From: an uncultured Enhydrobacter sp.
GTDB lineage: Bacteria > Pseudomonadota > Gammaproteobacteria > Pseudomonadales > Moraxellaceae
NCBI GenBank assembly: GCA_946222995.1
Contig: CAMIOS010000004.1
Span: 1-64,000, forward strand
DNA length: 64,000 nt
Reading direction: 5' to 3'
Part shown: positions 1-7,890 of the stretch, one piece after another
How the letters are laid out: every line of letters starts with the position of its first letter
How positions within the stretch are numbered: the first letter of the stretch is position 1
Translations under genes and position numbers: made by a program
The notes under the pieces: generated by a model
Database searches by the model: none
Told to the model about the DNA's origin: nothing
Seen by the model: the letters and a program-made list of their open reading frames with translations, nothing else

Positions 1-138
1 TCTCCTTTTCCCCCCATTTGGGTTGTTTAGGTGGGGGTGACAACTATTCTGACAGAGGGGGGTCTTTTGCTCTTTGATGGCTTCAACGGCAACTTTACTT
101 TTAAATTCAGCATTGTGACGCTTACGAACTTTTGTCAT
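1..138 (-). pseudogene. IS3-family transposase OrfA, N-terminal remnant
   Basis: Reading leftwards from the ATG at 136-138, the first 26 residues (MTKVRKRHNAEFKSKVAVEA, then IKEQKT) match the helix-turn-helix start of IS3-family OrfA proteins, which bind the element's ends. From about position 60 leftwards the frame stays open, but the encoded residues (TPLCQNSCHPHLNNPN) are unlike OrfA. The gene therefore appears broken by a deletion or by a second insertion, and it runs off the window edge. No OrfB is visible here. That it is a remnant is an inference from this abrupt change; sequence to the left would settle it. Confidence 0.6.
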
Positions 139-216
139 TAGATAGACCTCTTTTCTTAAGGGCTATTCTATCTTATTTGCTATGATTTTTTGGTCTAGTT
201 TTTGGGGAGTATTATA
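1..216 (-). mobile_element. IS3-family insertion sequence, left-end remnant
   Basis: Beyond the OrfA start lies a stretch at about 188-216 that, read on the minus strand, contains ACTCCCCAAAAACTAGACC. This resembles the terminal repeats of IS3/IS51-group elements, which typically carry CCCCAAAAA followed by a GGAC-like sequence. It is 50-80 bases upstream of orfA, where an IS3 end should sit. The outer boundary is placed only approximately, and no target duplication can be tested because the other end is outside the window. Confidence 0.45.
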
Positions 217-690
217 GAGATAGTCCTAATCTAAAGTTAAGGTAATCAATTTAATATATTGAATTTTTGCTTATGTATTATTTTATTAGTATGTGGATTT
301 AGAGTCGTACCGTGAAAACTCAAAACTTTATATAGTCCGCATAACAACTTTTGTATCTATTTTTCCAATCTCAAGACGGTTAACTAAACTAGTGTGTCAA
401 TGTCTTAAAGTCTCTAATAGCCATGTTTTTAATTTGGAGGGAATAACTTTGAAAGGATTTTTTTTAGGACATGAAGGTTTTTTGAAATGAGTGATAAAAG
501 TTAAAAAGAATAAATTCAGTTCCATATCTTTTAAATTTGAGTGGGGGTAAAAATCCACTTGCTCAAAAATTAACCAAGGCACAATTTGGGCACACAAGAT
601 TTTTAAGCGATTTTTCTGTGCCCAAAATCACAAAAGTGGTCAAAATTTCAACTCTCGAAAAACCATGTAAACCCTTGATATCACTGCAAT
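217..690. other. Gene-free stretch next to the IS remnant
   Basis: About 470 AT-rich bases with no convincing gene. Short open frames at 293-490 (plus) and 397-597 (minus) overlap each other, have no good ribosome binding site and encode unrecognisable peptides. It may be decayed DNA beside the insertion element. Confidence 0.5.
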
Positions 691-722
691 AAAAAAGCCC
701 CAATCAATCGACTGGGGCTTTT
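691..722 (-). terminator. Intrinsic terminator of tRNA-Val
   Basis: A 6-bp GCCCCA/TGGGGC stem (697-702 and 713-718) with a 10-base loop. On the minus strand it is followed by a run of T (complement of the A-run at 691-696). It lies just downstream of the minus-strand tRNA, so it most likely ends that transcript. Confidence 0.8.
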
Positions 723-728
723 GGAATA

Positions 729-805
729 TGGTAGGCATAATCTGACTCGAACAGACGACCCCCACCATGTCAAGGTGGTGCTCTAACCAACTGAGCTATA
801 CGCCT
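729..805 (-). tRNA. tRNA-Val (anticodon GAC)
   Basis: A 77-base cloverleaf on the minus strand. The acceptor arm AGGCGTA pairs with TATGCCT, followed by discriminator A and an encoded CCA (729-731). The D-arm contains AGCTCAGTTGGTTAGAGC, the anticodon stem CCACC/GGTGG holds loop TTGACAT with anticodon GAC at 769-771, and the T-arm contains the TTCGA motif. It decodes GUC/GUU valine codons. Confidence 0.96.
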
Positions 806-929
806 AAATAGGAGTGCCATTGTAGCAAAAATTTTTAGATTTGCAAGCAGTTTCAACAAGATTTACAATAATTTCGTTCATCATCAATTCTTGTCTCTCG
901 CCCTTATAATTTTAGCAATCGAGCAAAAC

Positions 930-1241
930 ATGTATAAACTGACCGTTTTTATCCCAGACACGCACCTAGAAATTGTCAAAAATGCCCTATTTGATGCTGG
1001 CGCAGGGCAAATAGGCAACTATTCACATTGTAGCTGGCAAGTATTGGGACAAGGTCAGTTTATGCCGCTTGAGGGCAATCAAGCCTTTATCGGTACTACG
1101 GATAAACTAGAGACTGTCGCAGAATGGCGCGTCGAAATGGTTGTCGTGCAACAAAAAATAAATGACGTTATCACCGCCTTAAAGCACGCTCATCCTTATG
1201 AAACGCCTGCTTACGATGTTATAAAATTCGAAAAATTTTAA
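930..1241 (+). CDS. NIF3-like (YqfO/COG3323) single-domain protein
   Basis: A 103-residue protein matching the small domain found alone or inserted in NIF3/YqfO proteins, related in fold to CutA and PII. Recognisable stretches are the start YKLTVFIPDTHLEIVKNALF, then GAGQIGNYSHCSW and the C-terminal HPYETPAYDV. The dinuclear-metal NIF3 core itself is absent. The exact role of these stand-alone domains is unknown. The ATG at 930 is chosen because MYKLTVF is the family's usual start; an upstream TTG at 891 would add 13 unconserved residues. It stands alone between the tRNA and ppk2. Confidence 0.85.
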   Translation: MYKLTVFIPDTHLEIVKNALFDAGAGQIGNYSHCSWQVLGQGQFMPLEGNQAFIGTTDKLETVAEWRVEMVVVQQKINDVITALKHAHPYETPAYDVIKFEKF

Positions 1242-1299
1242 TAGCCTGATTGCCTTTATGTAAAGTGGGTTTTCGGTACTGAACAGCCGTTAGATAACA

Positions 1300-1328
1300 T
1301 TGTAACTTGGGCAAAATTGTTCTATATT
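1300..1328 (+). promoter_or_regulatory. Candidate sigma-70 promoter for ppk2
   Basis: TTGTAA (1300-1305), a 17-base spacer, then TATATT (1323-1328), about 44 bases upstream of the ppk2 start, which itself has a strong AAGGAG ribosome binding site at 1361-1366. Identified by eye from consensus match only. Confidence 0.45.
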
Positions 1329-1371
1329 GAACTGATTACTATTGTTTAACTAAATAATTTAAGGAGATATC

Positions 1372-2556
1372 ATGGCGACACGTACCCCAACGACCACTCG
1401 TAAACCTAGAACGACTACCGAAAAAACGCCGCCCACCGAACGCATTGACCAAACTTATGTCACTGACAACCAAACCTTACAACAGCAAGCTATCGATGAT
1501 GGGGTAGTTGAAAAAGCCAATGCCAAAAAACGAGCCATCGAAAGTGTGTTACAAGAAGATTTACAAAATGGCAAAATCGATAAGGTGAGTGAACATCTAC
1601 AAGCCCTGCTTGATGGTATGTCACCTGATGAGATCAACGAAGTTAAAAAACTATTTGACCCAATGAGCCCCATTCAACGCTATGGCAAAGTAAACAAAGA
1701 TGACGAGCTAGCGGACAACTGGCGTGATGGGCGATATCCCTATAAAAATCGTATGAGCCGCAAAAACTATGAAGCCCAAAAATATGAGCTACAAGTTGAG
1801 CTGTTAAAAATGCAAAAATGGGTGCGAGAAACAGGGCAAAAAATCGTCATTTTATTTGAAGGACGTGATGCAGCAGGCAAAGGCGGCACCATTAAACGCT
1901 TTATGGAGCACTTAAATCCCCGTGGGGCAAAGGTCGTGGCGCTTGAAAAACCCACAGAAACTGAGTTGGGGCAATGGTATTTTCAGCGCTATATCAACCA
2001 TTTACCGACCAAAGGCGAAATCGTGCTATTTGACCGTTCATGGTACAACCGTGCAGGGGTCGAGCGTGTGATGGGGTTTTGTACTGAAGAGCAATATAAC
2101 GACTTTATGCGACAAGTGCCTGAGTTTGAAAAACATCTCATAAGCTCGGGCATTCATTTAATCAAGTTCTGGTTTTCGGTCAGCCGTGATGAGCAGCGCC
2201 GCCGCTTTTCTGAGCGTGAAGCCCATCCGCTTAAACAATGGAAACTCTCGCCTATTGACAAAGCCTCGCTGGATAAATGGGATGACTATACCCTCGCCAA
2301 AGAAGCGATGTTTTTTAACACCGACAGTGCTGAATCGCCCTGGATTGTGATTAAATCAGATGATAAAAAACGCGCTCGCCTCAATGCCATGCGATATGTG
2401 CTCAACAAAATTCCTTATGACAACAAAGACAAAAAAATCATCGGCTCAGTGGATCCCTTGATTGTTGGACGAGCAGGGGCATTGTATGAAAAGGGCGAGC
2501 ATTCTGACTTAGCCGTGCCCTATGTGCAAAGCAAAGACCCTACCAATCAACCATAA
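1372..2556 (+). CDS. ppk2: Polyphosphate kinase 2 (PPK2)
   Basis: A 394-residue cytosolic enzyme of the PPK2 family, which transfers phosphate between polyphosphate and nucleotides (usually making GTP/ATP from GDP/ADP). Visible motifs are the Walker A-like EGRDAAGKGGTIKRF near residue 165, the downstream NPRGAKVVALEKPTE, and the Walker B/lid motif LFDRSWYNRAGVERVMGF near 220-240. These are diagnostic of the family. The first 80 residues are a low-complexity, Thr/Lys/Arg-rich extension that makes this copy longer than the single-domain core (about 300 residues). AAGGAGATATC precedes the ATG. It is monocistronic, with its own candidate promoter and terminator. Confidence 0.93.
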   Translation: MATRTPTTTRKPRTTTEKTPPTERIDQTYVTDNQTLQQQAIDDGVVEKANAKKRAIESVLQEDLQNGKIDKVSEHLQALLDGMSPDEINEVKKLFDPMSPIQRYGKVNKDDELADNWRDGRYPYKNRMSRKNYEAQKYELQVELLKMQKWVRETGQKIVILFEGRDAAGKGGTIKRFMEHLNPRGAKVVALEKPTETELGQWYFQRYINHLPTKGEIVLFDRSWYNRAGVERVMGFCTEEQYNDFMRQVPEFEKHLISSGIHLIKFWFSVSRDEQRRRFSEREAHPLKQWKLSPIDKASLDKWDDYTLAKEAMFFNTDSAESPWIVIKSDDKKRARLNAMRYVLNKIPYDNKDKKIIGSVDPLIVGRAGALYEKGEHSDLAVPYVQSKDPTNQP

Positions 2557-2607
2557 GCCCAAATGATTTAAATACACGGGTCGAAGTTTATGATAAGATA
2601 ATGAAGA

Positions 2608-2632
2608 AAAGGGCGTATGACAGATGCCCTTT
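2608..2632 (+). terminator. Hairpin downstream of ppk2
   Basis: AAAGGGC (2608-2614) pairs with GCCCTTT (2626-2632) around an 11-base loop, about 50 bases after the ppk2 stop. Only a short T-run follows, so it is a modest intrinsic terminator. Confidence 0.55.
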
Positions 2633-2705
2633 ACTCTTGTATTTTTAAATATCCTATGAAACATTGCTTAAAATCACCGCGTTTAGCCACGAAAAACACC
2701 GCCTT

Positions 2706-3023
2706 ATGCCACAGCTTTTATCACTTGATATACCCACGTTTACCATCGCCTGCCTGTTTGCCCCTGATGCTGACACACAGCTTTACCAAACCTTGAAAAT
2801 CTCAGCAGGCACAACCATTAAACAAGCAGTTGAACACTTAGGTTGGCAAACGCGCTATCCTGACATTTTTAGTCTTGAGGTAGGGATTTTTTCAAAAAAG
2901 GTAGGGTGGGATACACCATTAAAACAAGGCGATAGAATTGAAATCTATCGTCCTTTAACACTTGACCCGATTACTCGCCGTAGCCTCAAGCGTGAACTAA
3001 AGAAAAAGCAGCGGCTGTCGTAA
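2706..3023 (+). CDS. rnfH: RnfH family ubiquitin-like protein
   Basis: A 105-residue protein with the beta-grasp pattern of RnfH: a start strand (FTIACLFAPDADTQL), the central KISAGTTIKQAVEHLGW, then VGIFSKKVGWDTPLKQGDRIEIYRPL and the closing LDPITRRSLKRELKK, which is the typical RnfH ending. The biochemical role of the family is not established; it is named for linkage to rnf genes in some bacteria. The ATG at 2706 is preferred over a TTG at 2664 because homology begins there. It converges on bamE, with fur beyond, an arrangement also seen in related gammaproteobacteria. Confidence 0.85.
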   Translation: MPQLLSLDIPTFTIACLFAPDADTQLYQTLKISAGTTIKQAVEHLGWQTRYPDIFSLEVGIFSKKVGWDTPLKQGDRIEIYRPLTLDPITRRSLKRELKKKQRLS

Positions 3024-3043
3024 TCGGTTTTAGCACAAGCCCG

Positions 3044-3457
3044 TTATTTTTCGATGCGAGTGACGTTGCCTGCTTGGTCAAAGTAAATTTTGGCATATTG
3101 CTTGGCGTTATGAATGCTTGGCTTGCCGTCTTTTTTGGCATTGGTGCCTGCGGTAAAGTCGTATAGATAATCCCAGCGTGTTGGGTTAAGCGTGTCTTGA
3201 AATGCAGGACTCCCCAAAATATACAAGACTTGGTTTTGATTCATACCCACTTGCACTTGGGCAAGTTTTTCATCGCTGATGGGTGTACCTTGTGGGATAT
3301 CAATTTTGTACACACCAATCCAAGAGCAGGCTGGCAAGGTGGCGACGGTCATCATTGCCAATAGCGGCAAAGTAACAAGCGGTTTAGCTAAATGTTTGAT
3401 GACGTTGGTTGATATCGAACGGCTAAAAATTTGTTGAATAGGTTGAATAAAGTTCAT
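3044..3457 (-). CDS. bamE: Outer membrane assembly lipoprotein BamE (SmpA/OmlA)
   Basis: A 137-residue lipoprotein of the BAM complex, which inserts beta-barrel proteins into the outer membrane. It shows a signal peptide ending in lipobox TLPAC (Cys about residue 44 from this start), then the BamE core with YKIDIPQGTPI, KLAQVQVGMNQNQVLYILG and WDYLYDF. The n-region before the lipobox is long for a lipoprotein, so the real start could be further downstream; the ATG at 3457 is a compromise and a TTG at 3490 is less likely. It is divergent from fur, the usual arrangement in gammaproteobacteria. Confidence 0.9.
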   Translation of the reverse strand: MNFIQPIQQIFSRSISTNVIKHLAKPLVTLPLLAMMTVATLPACSWIGVYKIDIPQGTPISDEKLAQVQVGMNQNQVLYILGSPAFQDTLNPTRWDYLYDFTAGTNAKKDGKPSIHNAKQYAKIYFDQAGNVTRIEK

Positions 3458-3683
3458 GTCGTTAACCACAGGTTGTTCATACAATAGCAAATTATGATAC
3501 GTTATTTACTGCCACTTGCCTACTGTTTGTCACATTTTTTATGCGAATTTTATGCGAAAATTATTAGCTGATACAAAGTGGGGATACCATGCTTGGCAAG
3601 AAAATCGGTTTTTTTGCGCCAGTTTTTGTTATTATAACTAACCGACGATGATTAACCGATAATAAACCATAGGATAAAACCCC

Positions 3684-4118
3684 ATGAGTGTGACCAATCA
3701 AGATTTACGCCGGGCAGGCTTAAAGGTGACCTTGCCACGCCTTAAGATTTTGGAATTGTTAGAAAGTGCTGACCGCCATCATATGAGTGCCGAGGATGTG
3801 TATAAAGCCTTGATTGAACAAGGCGAAGATGTTGGGCTTGCCACCGTGTATCGGGTATTGACGCAGTTTGAACAAGCAGGCATTGTCGAGCGACACAATT
3901 TTGAAAACAATTTATCGGTGTTTGAAATTGCCAAAGATGAACACCATGACCATCTGGTGTGCGATCAATGTGGTAAAATCATCGAGTTTCACAACGAGGA
4001 AATCGAGAAACTGCAAGAAAAAGTCGCCAAAGACTTGGGTTTTACCTTATCAGGTCATTCGTTGGTCATGTATGGTATTTGTGATAATGAAAAATGCCAA
4101 AATAGCTTAAAAAAATAA
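3684..4118 (+). CDS. fur: Ferric uptake regulator Fur
   Basis: A 144-residue iron-responsive repressor. The winged-helix DNA-binding half starts DLRRAGLKVTLPRLKILELL and includes GLATVYRVLTQFEQAGIVERH. The metal-binding/dimerisation half holds DEHHDHLVCDQCGKIIEF and a second Cys pair in GICDNEKCQ, matching regulatory and structural metal sites. Length is typical. AGGATAAAACCCC precedes the ATG. The bamE-fur intergenic region contains two TAACCGA direct repeats (about 3639-3659), but I could not make a convincing Fur box there. It ends 14 bases from the convergent murJ. Confidence 0.97.
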   Translation: MSVTNQDLRRAGLKVTLPRLKILELLESADRHHMSAEDVYKALIEQGEDVGLATVYRVLTQFEQAGIVERHNFENNLSVFEIAKDEHHDHLVCDQCGKIIEFHNEEIEKLQEKVAKDLGFTLSGHSLVMYGICDNEKCQNSLKK

Positions 4119-4132
4119 CTCTAACCACGTCT

Positions 4133-5677
4133 TTAATGTTTGGGTTTTAAATCACGCACGTTAAAACCCATTGCCCATAGTGCCATCCCATACATCATCG
4201 TCCCTAATAAACATATGCCGACTAAAGTGAGTACTTTTATTGACTGACTGGCGTCTAGCGGAAAATAACCCACCGCTAATCCCAAGCTTGCCCCCATGAT
4301 CCCATTTGCCACAAGTAACTTAAGCATTAAGCCATACCAATGAGAGGCGAATCGAAAAATCTGTTGCCGGTGCAATGCTGTATACAACAATCCTGCATTG
4401 ATCAGTGATGCCAAACTGTTTGCCAACGCCAATGCCCCATGCTGCGGTAAACTTAGCCAATCAAACAGTTTTATCAAAACAATACTCAAGCCGATATTGG
4501 CAACCATCGCAATTATGCCAATCTTGACAGGGGTTTTGCTGTCTTGGCGAGCAAAAAACGCAGGGGCAAACACTTTAATCAGCATAAATCCCAACACCCC
4601 ACCTGATAAGCACTGCAGGGCAAAGCCACTCATCTGTGTGTCGTGCCGACTAAACTGCCCATGCCCAAACAAAGCCAACATCATCACATTGCTTATCATA
4701 AAAATCGCCAATGCAGCAGGCACACCAATCAACATCACCCATCTTAACGCCCAATCTAGCGTATCTTGAAACGCCCGATGATCGTTGCCAGTGGCACTCA
4801 GCGATAAACTGGGCAAAATCACCGTGCCAATGGCTACCCCAATCAAGCCAAGCGGCAACTCACTCATCCGCTCTGCGGTATAAAGCCACGATACCGAGCC
4901 ATTGGCCATAAAACTGGCAAATAAGGTATTTACCAGTAGATTCACCTGCGTGATCGACACCCCAAACAAGGCAGGCAACATGAGTCGTAAGATTTTTTTT
5001 ACCCCTGTATGCCCAAATCCCACACTTGGCTTGACCAGCAGTTTTTCTTGGTGTAACTGTGGCAACTGAATTAATAATTGCAACAATCCCGCGACCGCCA
5101 CTGCATAACCCAAAGATAAAATTGGACGAGCCAATAGTGGCGCTACCCAAATTGCCGCCACTATCAGTGTCAAATTCAATAGCACAGGGGCAAAAGCAGG
5201 CATGGCAAAGCGATTGACACTTTGCAAAATACTACTGGCAAAGGCAGTCATCGAAATAAACAACAAATAAGGAAAGGTAATGCGTAATAGCTCGACAGCA
5301 GTGGCAAATTTGTCCGGTTGGTGAATAAAGCCTACCGCAAACACACTGATTACCAATGGGGCAATCGCTATGACAATGGCGGTCAATGCCGATAAAATTA
5401 GCAACAACACGCCCGCCATTTGGCTAATCAATAAGCGTCTATTGGCAAGTGGTTTGGCTTGATATTCGGATAACACCGGCACAAAGGCTTGGGAAAAAGC
5501 GCCTTCGGCAAACAACCTGCGTAAAAAATTGGGAATTTTGAATGCCACCAAAAACGCATCCATCATGCCACCCGCCCCAAATACACTCATCAGTACCATG
5601 TCTCGCACCAAGCCCAAAACGCGAGAAAGCATAGTTAGGCTACTGACAATGGCGGTGGATTTAAGAATCTTTGACAT
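4133..5677 (-). CDS. murJ: Lipid II flippase MurJ (MviN)
   Basis: A 514-residue inner-membrane protein of the MOP superfamily that moves lipid-linked peptidoglycan precursor across the cytoplasmic membrane. The N-terminus has the family signature STAIVSSLTMLSRVLGLVRD, followed by GGMMDAFLVAFKIPNFLRRL and AEGAFSQAFVPVLSEY. About 14 hydrophobic segments follow, and the length matches the family. The gene is convergent with fur, 14 bases apart. Upstream, a perfect 8-bp palindrome lies 17 bases before the start. Confidence 0.96.
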   Translation of the reverse strand: MSKILKSTAIVSSLTMLSRVLGLVRDMVLMSVFGAGGMMDAFLVAFKIPNFLRRLFAEGAFSQAFVPVLSEYQAKPLANRRLLISQMAGVLLLILSALTAIVIAIAPLVISVFAVGFIHQPDKFATAVELLRITFPYLLFISMTAFASSILQSVNRFAMPAFAPVLLNLTLIVAAIWVAPLLARPILSLGYAVAVAGLLQLLIQLPQLHQEKLLVKPSVGFGHTGVKKILRLMLPALFGVSITQVNLLVNTLFASFMANGSVSWLYTAERMSELPLGLIGVAIGTVILPSLSLSATGNDHRAFQDTLDWALRWVMLIGVPAALAIFMISNVMMLALFGHGQFSRHDTQMSGFALQCLSGGVLGFMLIKVFAPAFFARQDSKTPVKIGIIAMVANIGLSIVLIKLFDWLSLPQHGALALANSLASLINAGLLYTALHRQQIFRFASHWYGLMLKLLVANGIMGASLGLAVGYFPLDASQSIKVLTLVGICLLGTMMYGMALWAMGFNVRDLKPKH

Positions 5678-6021
5678 GCAGGGGCTATAAGTGGCTAAAA
5701 TCGGGTAATTTTAGCATTTTTGAGGGCTAAAAAAACCACTAAAAAAATGGATTTTTCATGAATTTTATTGGCACAATTGAGATTGTCGCTGTTTAAGAAA
5801 ATCATTTCAGGACAGCTTATCACCAAGGTAACAATAATATCGATAGTATCGGTTAGCTTTATTTTGGTCATTACCATTTCATGTTATTGATACCCATAAA
5901 AATACCAACTTTACATTGCCCTGTGCGCTGATTACGTTTGGTAAATGAACGAGCAAACAATTATGATAAAATAACTGCTTAGTTCTTTGAATTTTAGTAA
6001 AAAAATATTGTAGGATTGGTC
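5678..6021. other. Divergent intergenic region murJ / Sel1 gene
   Basis: 344 bases with no gene. It holds a perfect inverted repeat GCTAAAAT/ATTTTAGC (5694-5701 and 5708-5715, 6-base spacer) close to murJ, which could be an operator or a hairpin in the murJ leader. A 60-codon frame on the minus strand (5695-5877) lacks homology and overlaps this palindrome, so I do not call it a gene. Confidence 0.5.
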
Positions 6022-7062
6022 ATGACCAACGAGAGCCAAGAATTTTCAACCTATGCCAAACAAGCCCAACAAGGTGATGCCGATGCCCAATTTCAGACAG
6101 GATGGTATTATGCCCAAGGAATTGGCGTTGCCCAAAGCTACCGCCAGGCGGCACATTACTGGCTGATGGCAGCCAAACAGCACCACCCAAACGCCCAAAT
6201 GTATCTTGGCACGTTGTTTGAAAAAGGCTTGGACGTATCGCAAGACTATGTTAAAGCCGCCCAATGCTATCACACGGCAGTCGCCCAAGATTTGGCAGAA
6301 GCCAAGGTAAGACTTGCCATGTTATATATGCAAGGGCAAGGCGTGGCACAAGACCCTAAAAAAGCCATTGCGTTATTTATTCAAGCGGCAAATCAAGGCG
6401 ACATCATCGCCCAATACAATCTAGGTATTGCTTATGACAAAGGCTTGGGCGGCTTAACCCAAAATACAGATCAAGCATTTTTTTGGTATCAGCAAGCTGC
6501 CAATGGGCAGCACCCCCAAGCCTTACAAAAAATCCAAGCACCCAGATTTGCCGAGCAGTTAGCTGCTTTGGGGCTCACAGAACAAGCAACAGATCACGTA
6601 AATCCTCAAACAAGTGACCCCCATCAAGCGGATGACATTTTTAATCAAGGTGTTAAGCAGCTACAATCCGATATCCCAACTGCCATGCGGCATTTTGCCC
6701 AAGCTGCCGATCAAGGGCATGCCAAAGCCCAGTATAACCTTGGTTTGGCATATCTTTATGGTATTGGCGGCATGCAAGGCGACGGCGAAAAAGCAACCGA
6801 ATGGCTCAAAAAATCTGCCGAAAATGGCTTTCGCACGGCGTATGTGGTGTTAGGTTGGCTGTATCAAATCGGTGAAGTGGCGGGTAACGCCATTGTTATA
6901 CCCGACCATAACCTTGCCACGGGTTATTATGAGATGGCAGGCGAGCTGGGTCATCCACAAGCCCAGTATTTTTTATCCAAAATATACGCCACAGGCAATG
7001 GTGCTGCGCCAAACAATGACACTTCGCTTGCTTGGACGACAATCAGCCAAACAAGGCTATAA
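6022..7062 (+). CDS. Sel1-like repeat protein, 3' end frameshifted
   Basis: A 346-residue protein made almost wholly of Sel1/TPR-like helical repeats; examples are ADAQFQTGWYYAQGIGVAQS, ARVRLAMLYMQGQGV-type units and AKAQYNLGLAYLYGIGG. Such proteins act as binding scaffolds; its partner is not evident. There is no clear signal peptide. The ATG at 6022 fits better than a TTG at 6016. The final repeat is cut: this frame ends AWTTISQTRL, whereas one base over the frame continues QSAKQGYNKAYYELEQLMP to a stop at 7097-7099, exactly what a Sel1 repeat should end with. A one-base change near 7035-7040, real or from sequencing, is therefore likely. Confidence 0.85.
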   Translation: MTNESQEFSTYAKQAQQGDADAQFQTGWYYAQGIGVAQSYRQAAHYWLMAAKQHHPNAQMYLGTLFEKGLDVSQDYVKAAQCYHTAVAQDLAEAKVRLAMLYMQGQGVAQDPKKAIALFIQAANQGDIIAQYNLGIAYDKGLGGLTQNTDQAFFWYQQAANGQHPQALQKIQAPRFAEQLAALGLTEQATDHVNPQTSDPHQADDIFNQGVKQLQSDIPTAMRHFAQAADQGHAKAQYNLGLAYLYGIGGMQGDGEKATEWLKKSAENGFRTAYVVLGWLYQIGEVAGNAIVIPDHNLATGYYEMAGELGHPQAQYFLSKIYATGNGAAPNNDTSLAWTTISQTRL

Positions 7063-7188
7063 CAAAGCGTATTATGAGCTTGAACAACTCATGCCATGAT
7101 GGTATAACCGATGGCTACATCCCGAATCGCTGCGCTAGAAGTTTTTAATCGCTATCGATAATAACAAAACGTAATAATAGGAAAAAAT

Positions 7189-7854
7189 ATGAACCTAACT
7201 GAGATACCCCATACTGATGTGATTAGTAGTAAACAAGTTGCTGATATCAAAGACATTGTTAGACAAGAAAATATCCCTGTACCGCTTGTGGCAGTGTATT
7301 GCGGCTCTCGGCTGGGTCATGAGCCCATCTACGAACAGACCGCCAAAGCGCTCGGCAATAAACTGGTTGAAGCGGGCTATGGCTTGGTTTATGGTGGTGC
7401 GGTGATCGGCTGTATGGGCGCGGTCGCCGATGGCGTGCTTGAAAAAAATGGCGTGGCGGTGGGGGTGATTCCTGAATTTATGATAGGACGAGAAGTCGCT
7501 CATGAAGGCTTGGCTCGCCTGCACTTGACTGATACCATGCACACGCGCAAAGCCTTGATGGCAGAATACGCCAGTGCCTTTATCACCTTACCTGGTGGGC
7601 TAGGTACACTCGAGGAAATCATGGAAATCGCAACTTGGCGACAACTATACCAACATGAAAAGCCCATGATTATCCTTAACGTCAACGGGTTTTATGATAC
7701 CTTGATGGCACATTTGCATTTTACCGTAAAGCAAGGTTTTATGAAAGAAGAGGACTTGACTCGTTTGGTGGTGTGCAATCGGGTGGATGAAGCGATTGAT
7801 TTAATCAAAGCGATTGTTAAAATGCCCGATAATCTGAATGTGAATAAAATTTAA
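7189..7854 (+). CDS. LOG-family (TIGR00730) nucleotide phosphoribohydrolase
   Basis: A 221-residue Rossmann-fold protein of the Lonely Guy family, which removes ribose 5'-phosphate from nucleoside monophosphates (the cytokinin-activating reaction in plants; bacterial members act on AMP-like substrates). The catalytic motif PGGLGTLEEIMEIATWRQ is present, along with VYCGSRLG and GYGLVYGGAVIGCMGAVADG. Compared with the core family there is an N-terminal extension of about 30 residues. An AGGA box precedes the ATG. The substrate in this organism is unknown. Confidence 0.9.
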   Translation: MNLTEIPHTDVISSKQVADIKDIVRQENIPVPLVAVYCGSRLGHEPIYEQTAKALGNKLVEAGYGLVYGGAVIGCMGAVADGVLEKNGVAVGVIPEFMIGREVAHEGLARLHLTDTMHTRKALMAEYASAFITLPGGLGTLEEIMEIATWRQLYQHEKPMIILNVNGFYDTLMAHLHFTVKQGFMKEEDLTRLVVCNRVDEAIDLIKAIVKMPDNLNVNKI

Positions 7855-7864
7855 TTGTAAAGAC

Positions 7865-7890
7865 AAGGGCACGATTTTGATGCCCTTTTT
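7865..7890. terminator. Bidirectional terminator between LOG gene and FAD oxidoreductase
   Basis: AAGGGCA (7865-7871) pairs with TGCCCTT (7881-7887) and is followed by five Ts on the plus strand. It sits between convergent genes and its right arm overlaps the stop codon of the minus-strand gene. Confidence 0.75.

Noticed and set aside
293..597. Two overlapping short frames on opposite strands (65 and 66 codons)
   Set aside because: No recognisable sequence, no ribosome binding site, and they overlap each other in AT-rich DNA beside the IS remnant.
3491..3683. A Fur box in the bamE-fur spacer
   Set aside because: Two TAACCGA direct repeats are present, but no 19-base Fur palindrome could be matched convincingly.
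5695..5877. A 60-codon minus-strand frame starting ATG in the murJ/Sel1 spacer
   Set aside because: No homology, no good ribosome site; its end overlaps a palindrome and the murJ leader.
7111..7161. A 16-codon frame (MATSRIAALEVFNRYR) before the LOG-family gene
   Set aside because: Coding-like in look and possibly a relic of a lost gene start or an upstream small frame, but too short and without a ribosome site to call.
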